From Fen-1308 sp035319185 (lineage in GTDB: Bacteria > Nitrospirota > Thermodesulfovibrionia > Thermodesulfovibrionales > Dissulfurispiraceae), in NCBI GenBank assembly GCA_035319185.1, contig DATHDF010000003.1, positions 1 through 8,643 on the forward strand: 8,643 nt of DNA, given 5' to 3'. Each line of letters begins with the position of its first letter. The first letter of the stretch is position 1. The notes beneath the pieces are model-generated. The model was not told the origin of the DNA and made no database searches. It was given only the letters and a program-made list of their open reading frames with translations. Made by a program: the position numbers and the translations under genes. This document shows positions 6,469 through 8,643 of the stretch, piece after piece.

Positions 6469-7731
6469 ATGGAAAACTACATTTCAATTTCCGAATTGAA
6501 ACAGAAGAGCGTGGACAGCCTTACGGCTATTGCCAAAGAGCTCAATGTTGACGGCGCGGGCGGCCTTAGAAAACAGGAGCTGATATTTGCCATTCTCCAG
6601 GCGCAGTCGGAGAAGGCCGGCAATGTCTACGGATCAGGGGTGCTGGAGATACTGCCGGACGGGTTCGGATTTCTGCGTTCGCCGGACTACAGCTACCTGC
6701 CCTCTCCGGATGACATCTACGTTTCGCCCTCTCAGATCAGAAGGTTCGCTCTCAGGACCGGTGATTACGTTTCGGGTCAGATAAGGCCGCCTAAAGAGAG
6801 CGAGCGCTATTTTGCCCTGCTCAAGGTCGAAACTATCAATACGGAATCGCCTGAAGAGAACATAAGCCGTCCGCTGTTCGACAATCTGACCCCTTACTAT
6901 CCAACAGAAAAGATCAACCTCGAATACATGCCGAACGATTTTTCGATGAGGGTAATGGACCTTATCACACCGATAGGCAAAGGCCAGCGCGGTCTCGTTG
7001 TCGCGGCCCCGAGGACCGGTAAAACGATGCTTCTTCAGTCGCTTGCAAAAGCCATCAAGAAAAACCACCCTGAGATACATCTTATCATCCTGCTCATCGA
7101 TGAAAGACCTGAAGAGGTCACCGACTGGAAAAGGCAGGTAAGCACCGCAGAGATCATCAGCTCCACATTCGACGAGCCGCCCCAGAGGCATTGTCAGGTG
7201 TCGGAGATGGTTATCGACAGGGCAAAAAGGCTTGTCGAAGAGAAAAGGGATGTTGTGATACTTCTGGACAGCATCACAAGGCTGGCCAGAGCATATAATG
7301 CGATTACTCCTGCAAGTGGCAAAGTCCTGTCCGGCGGACTCGATGCCAACGCCTTGCAAAGACCGAAAAGATTCTTCGGCACAGCGAGAAACATCGAGGA
7401 GGGGGGCAGCCTTACGATAATGGCTACGTCTCTTGTCGACACCGGCAGCAGGATGGACGACGTCATCTTTGAAGAGTTCAAGGGCACTGGCAACATGGAG
7501 CTTCATCTCGACCGCAAGCTGGTCGACAAGAGAATATTCCCAAGTATAGACATAAACGCTTCCGGCACACGCAAGGAAGAACTCCTGGTAGATTCTGACC
7601 AGCTGAACAAGATGTGGATACTCAGAAAGGTCCTCAACCCGTTGAGCACGGTCGAGAGCATGGAGTTCCTGCTCAGCAAACTCAAGGGTACCAAGAGCAA
7701 TAAAGAATTCCTCGAAATGATGAACAAGTAA
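6469..7731 (+). CDS. rho: Transcription termination factor Rho
   Basis: Rho is the hexameric RNA-dependent ATPase/translocase that ends transcription. The 420 residues match the usual length (419 in E. coli) without a large insertion. An N-terminal helical segment (1-50) precedes the RNA-binding OB fold (about 52-125: DGFGFLR, DDIYVSPSQIRRFALRTGD, GQIRPPKESERYFALLKVE). The ATPase core has the P-loop APRTGKT (180-186), IDERPEE with catalytic Glu212, Walker B DVVILLDSITRLAR (261-274), the Q-loop GKVLSGGLDANAL and the SGTRKEELL segment. ATG 6469 is chosen because it has a purine-rich site and gives the family-typical start; an in-frame GTG at 6418 would add 17 unconserved residues. Residues 218-230 deviate from the usual sequence: Trp220 stands where E. 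coli has Met219, and one residue is inserted just after. The gene has its own promoter. The next gene is a thioesterase, not the rpmE often found after rho. Confidence 0.97.
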   Translation: MENYISISELKQKSVDSLTAIAKELNVDGAGGLRKQELIFAILQAQSEKAGNVYGSGVLEILPDGFGFLRSPDYSYLPSPDDIYVSPSQIRRFALRTGDYVSGQIRPPKESERYFALLKVETINTESPEENISRPLFDNLTPYYPTEKINLEYMPNDFSMRVMDLITPIGKGQRGLVVAAPRTGKTMLLQSLAKAIKKNHPEIHLIILLIDERPEEVTDWKRQVSTAEIISSTFDEPPQRHCQVSEMVIDRAKRLVEEKRDVVILLDSITRLARAYNAITPASGKVLSGGLDANALQRPKRFFGTARNIEEGGSLTIMATSLVDTGSRMDDVIFEEFKGTGNMELHLDRKLVDKRIFPSIDINASGTRKEELLVDSDQLNKMWILRKVLNPLSTVESMEFLLSKLKGTKSNKEFLEMMNK

Positions 7732-7743
7732 CGCCCCCTTCCG

Positions 7744-8148
7744 ATGGCCACTATCGACGACGGTCAATGCTTCGTATGCGGCAAGGACAACCATAGCGGT
7801 CTGCAATTGTCGTTCAAGTCTTCCGGCGGGAAAAGCCTTTCTGAATTCGTCCTCGCGTCTCAGTTTCAGGGATACAGGAATATCATACACGGCGGCCTGG
7901 TAACAGCCATACTCGACGAAGCCATGATCTATGCAGCAATGTCCGAGGGGCTTAACCCGGTTACAGCCGAGATCACCGTGCGTTTCAAGCAGCCGCTCAA
8001 TGCGGGCCAGGCTGCGACGGTCGAGGCGCAACTGATCAGGAAGACGGACAGGCTGATAGAAGCGAGGTCGAGAATCACCGACAGCATATCGGGGACTCTG
8101 GTTGCCGAAGCTACGGCCAAGATGATCCCACTGAAAAAATATCCCTGA
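7744..8148 (+). CDS. PaaI-family hotdog thioesterase
   Basis: This 134-residue cytoplasmic protein is of the acyl-CoA thioesterase hotdog fold. It opens with a Cys pair (CFVCG, residues 9-13) and GLQLSF, typical of the YbdB/PaaI-like group. IIHGGLVTAILDEAM (47-61) carries the catalytic-type HGG and the Asp58-Glu59 pair on the hotdog helix. TAEITVRFKQPL (74-85) and the later strands complete the fold. Full length is typical. It would hydrolyse an acyl- or aryl-CoA thioester; the substrate cannot be read from sequence. It starts 12 bases after rho and lacks a visible Shine-Dalgarno sequence (the spacer is C-rich), so expression probably depends on coupling or leaderless-like initiation from the rho transcript. 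A GC-rich hairpin follows its stop by 12 bases. Confidence 0.88.
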   Translation: MATIDDGQCFVCGKDNHSGLQLSFKSSGGKSLSEFVLASQFQGYRNIIHGGLVTAILDEAMIYAAMSEGLNPVTAEITVRFKQPLNAGQAATVEAQLIRKTDRLIEARSRITDSISGTLVAEATAKMIPLKKYP

Positions 8149-8159
8149 GGGATTCAAAA

Positions 8160-8179
8160 GGGCGCGATAAATCGCGCCC
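8160..8179. terminator. Bidirectional hairpin terminator between convergent genes
   Basis: GGGCGCGA (8160-8167) pairs perfectly with TCGCGCCC (8172-8179) around a TAAA loop, giving an 8-base-pair stem that is almost all G:C. On the minus strand it is followed by TTTT, a good intrinsic terminator for the gene at 8191-8643. On the plus strand the T-run is weak (CTTCAATT), so it may work less well for the rho transcript. The position between two convergent stop codons fits a shared terminator. Confidence 0.85.
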
Positions 8180-8190
8180 CTTCAATTAAA

Positions 8191-8643
8191 CTATCTGACC
8201 TTGAATGTTGCCTCTCTGGAGTCGCTCGTATTACCCGCAATAATTGTAGTTCTTACAGTATATGTGCCCGGCTTCGCATCCGATGACAAGTAAAGCGGCA
8301 CGACCGACTGGAAGGTCCCGCCTCCTCTTGTCACCTTCACTTCAGGGTTGCCGACAACCTGGCCCGCATGGGTGATCTCCCTTTTTTCGACGACCTCAAC
8401 CTGGCTGCCCGAAGATGCACCAAGCACGGCATATGTAGCCCTGAGATCAACCTTGTCTCCGGCATTGACCGACGCAGGGTAAGCGGATGTCTCCTCAATT
8501 CTCACCGACACCTCCGTGGAATTATAGCTATACCTGCTGTTGGTTTCCTGCGCGGTTCTCTTCTGATCGACCGCATAATGCCCGATGGCGCCTCCTACCA
8601 GCGCTCCGGCCAGGCCGCCCAGAATGGCCATCTCGGTCTTGGC
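8191..8643 (-). CDS. Glycine-zipper envelope protein with C-terminal beta-rich domain, 5' end outside window
   Basis: The frame is open to the window edge, so the true start and any signal peptide or lipobox lie beyond it; an internal ATG at 8631 is unlikely to be the start. The first readable segment, ILGGLAGALVGGAIGHYAVD, has the small-residue spacing of a glycine zipper, as in SlyB-like and OmpA-associated envelope lipoproteins. A short polar linker follows (about 25 residues). The last 100 residues alternate polar and hydrophobic positions, with VSVRIEETSAYPASVNAGDK, LRATYAVLG, LYLSSDAKPGTYTVRTTI and a terminal REATFKVR strand, as in an immunoglobulin-like beta sandwich. I do not recognise a specific family and give no function. 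An envelope location is inferred from the glycine zipper. The gene converges on the rho-thioesterase unit, with the shared hairpin between them. Confidence 0.8.
   Translation of the reverse strand, partial: AKTEMAILGGLAGALVGGAIGHYAVDQKRTAQETNSRYSYNSTEVSVRIEETSAYPASVNAGDKVDLRATYAVLGASSGSQVEVVEKREITHAGQVVGNPEVKVTRGGGTFQSVVPLYLSSDAKPGTYTVRTTIIAGNTSDSREATFKVR

Noticed and set aside
6634..8157. A 507-codon open frame on the minus strand across rho and the thioesterase gene.
   Set aside because: It is antisense to two strongly conserved proteins, has no recognisable domain, and its composition is what codon bias on the opposite strand produces.
8629..8631. ATG 8631 as the start of the minus-strand glycine-zipper gene.
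   Set aside because: It sits directly at the glycine zipper with no export signal, and the frame stays open to the window edge.

Overview
The window (about 8.6 kb, moderately GC-rich) looks like chromosomal DNA from a Gram-negative bacterium with type IV pili or a related type II secretion/pilus machine. The combination of an MglA-type GTPase, a REC-fused PilB-like ATPase, several receiver domains ending in KPW, and a glycine-zipper envelope protein suggests a Desulfobacterota- or Nitrospirota-like lineage. That placement is an impression from protein style, not a demonstrated assignment.

Region 1 (1-6253, plus strand) is a tightly packed five-gene run: an HD-GYP response regulator cut by the window edge, an MglA-family small GTPase, a soluble sensor histidine kinase, a receiver/MshEN-like/PilB-type ATPase with a C-terminal double zinc ribbon, and a small response regulator. 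Genes overlap or lie 2 to 30 bases apart, so they are probably one operon whose promoter is upstream of the window. Taken together they look like a signalling module. One kinase could phosphorylate three closely similar receiver domains, whose outputs are cyclic-di-GMP hydrolysis, a pilus assembly ATPase and an unknown short domain, alongside the GTPase family that sets pilus polarity in Myxococcus xanthus. The wiring is inference; the gene content is read directly.

Region 2 (6254-8180, plus strand) starts with a good sigma-70-type promoter and a leader of about 150 bases. It encodes transcription terminator Rho and then, 12 bases on, a PaaI-type hotdog thioesterase. A perfect GC-rich hairpin follows and lies between convergent genes.

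Region 3 (8191-8643, minus strand) is the 3' part of a glycine-zipper protein with a C-terminal beta-sandwich-like domain; its start lies beyond the window.

I saw no RNA genes, insertion sequences, CRISPR arrays or attachment sites. The most interesting parts are the pilus-ATPase fusion and its operon, and the unusual bicyclomycin-pocket region of Rho.
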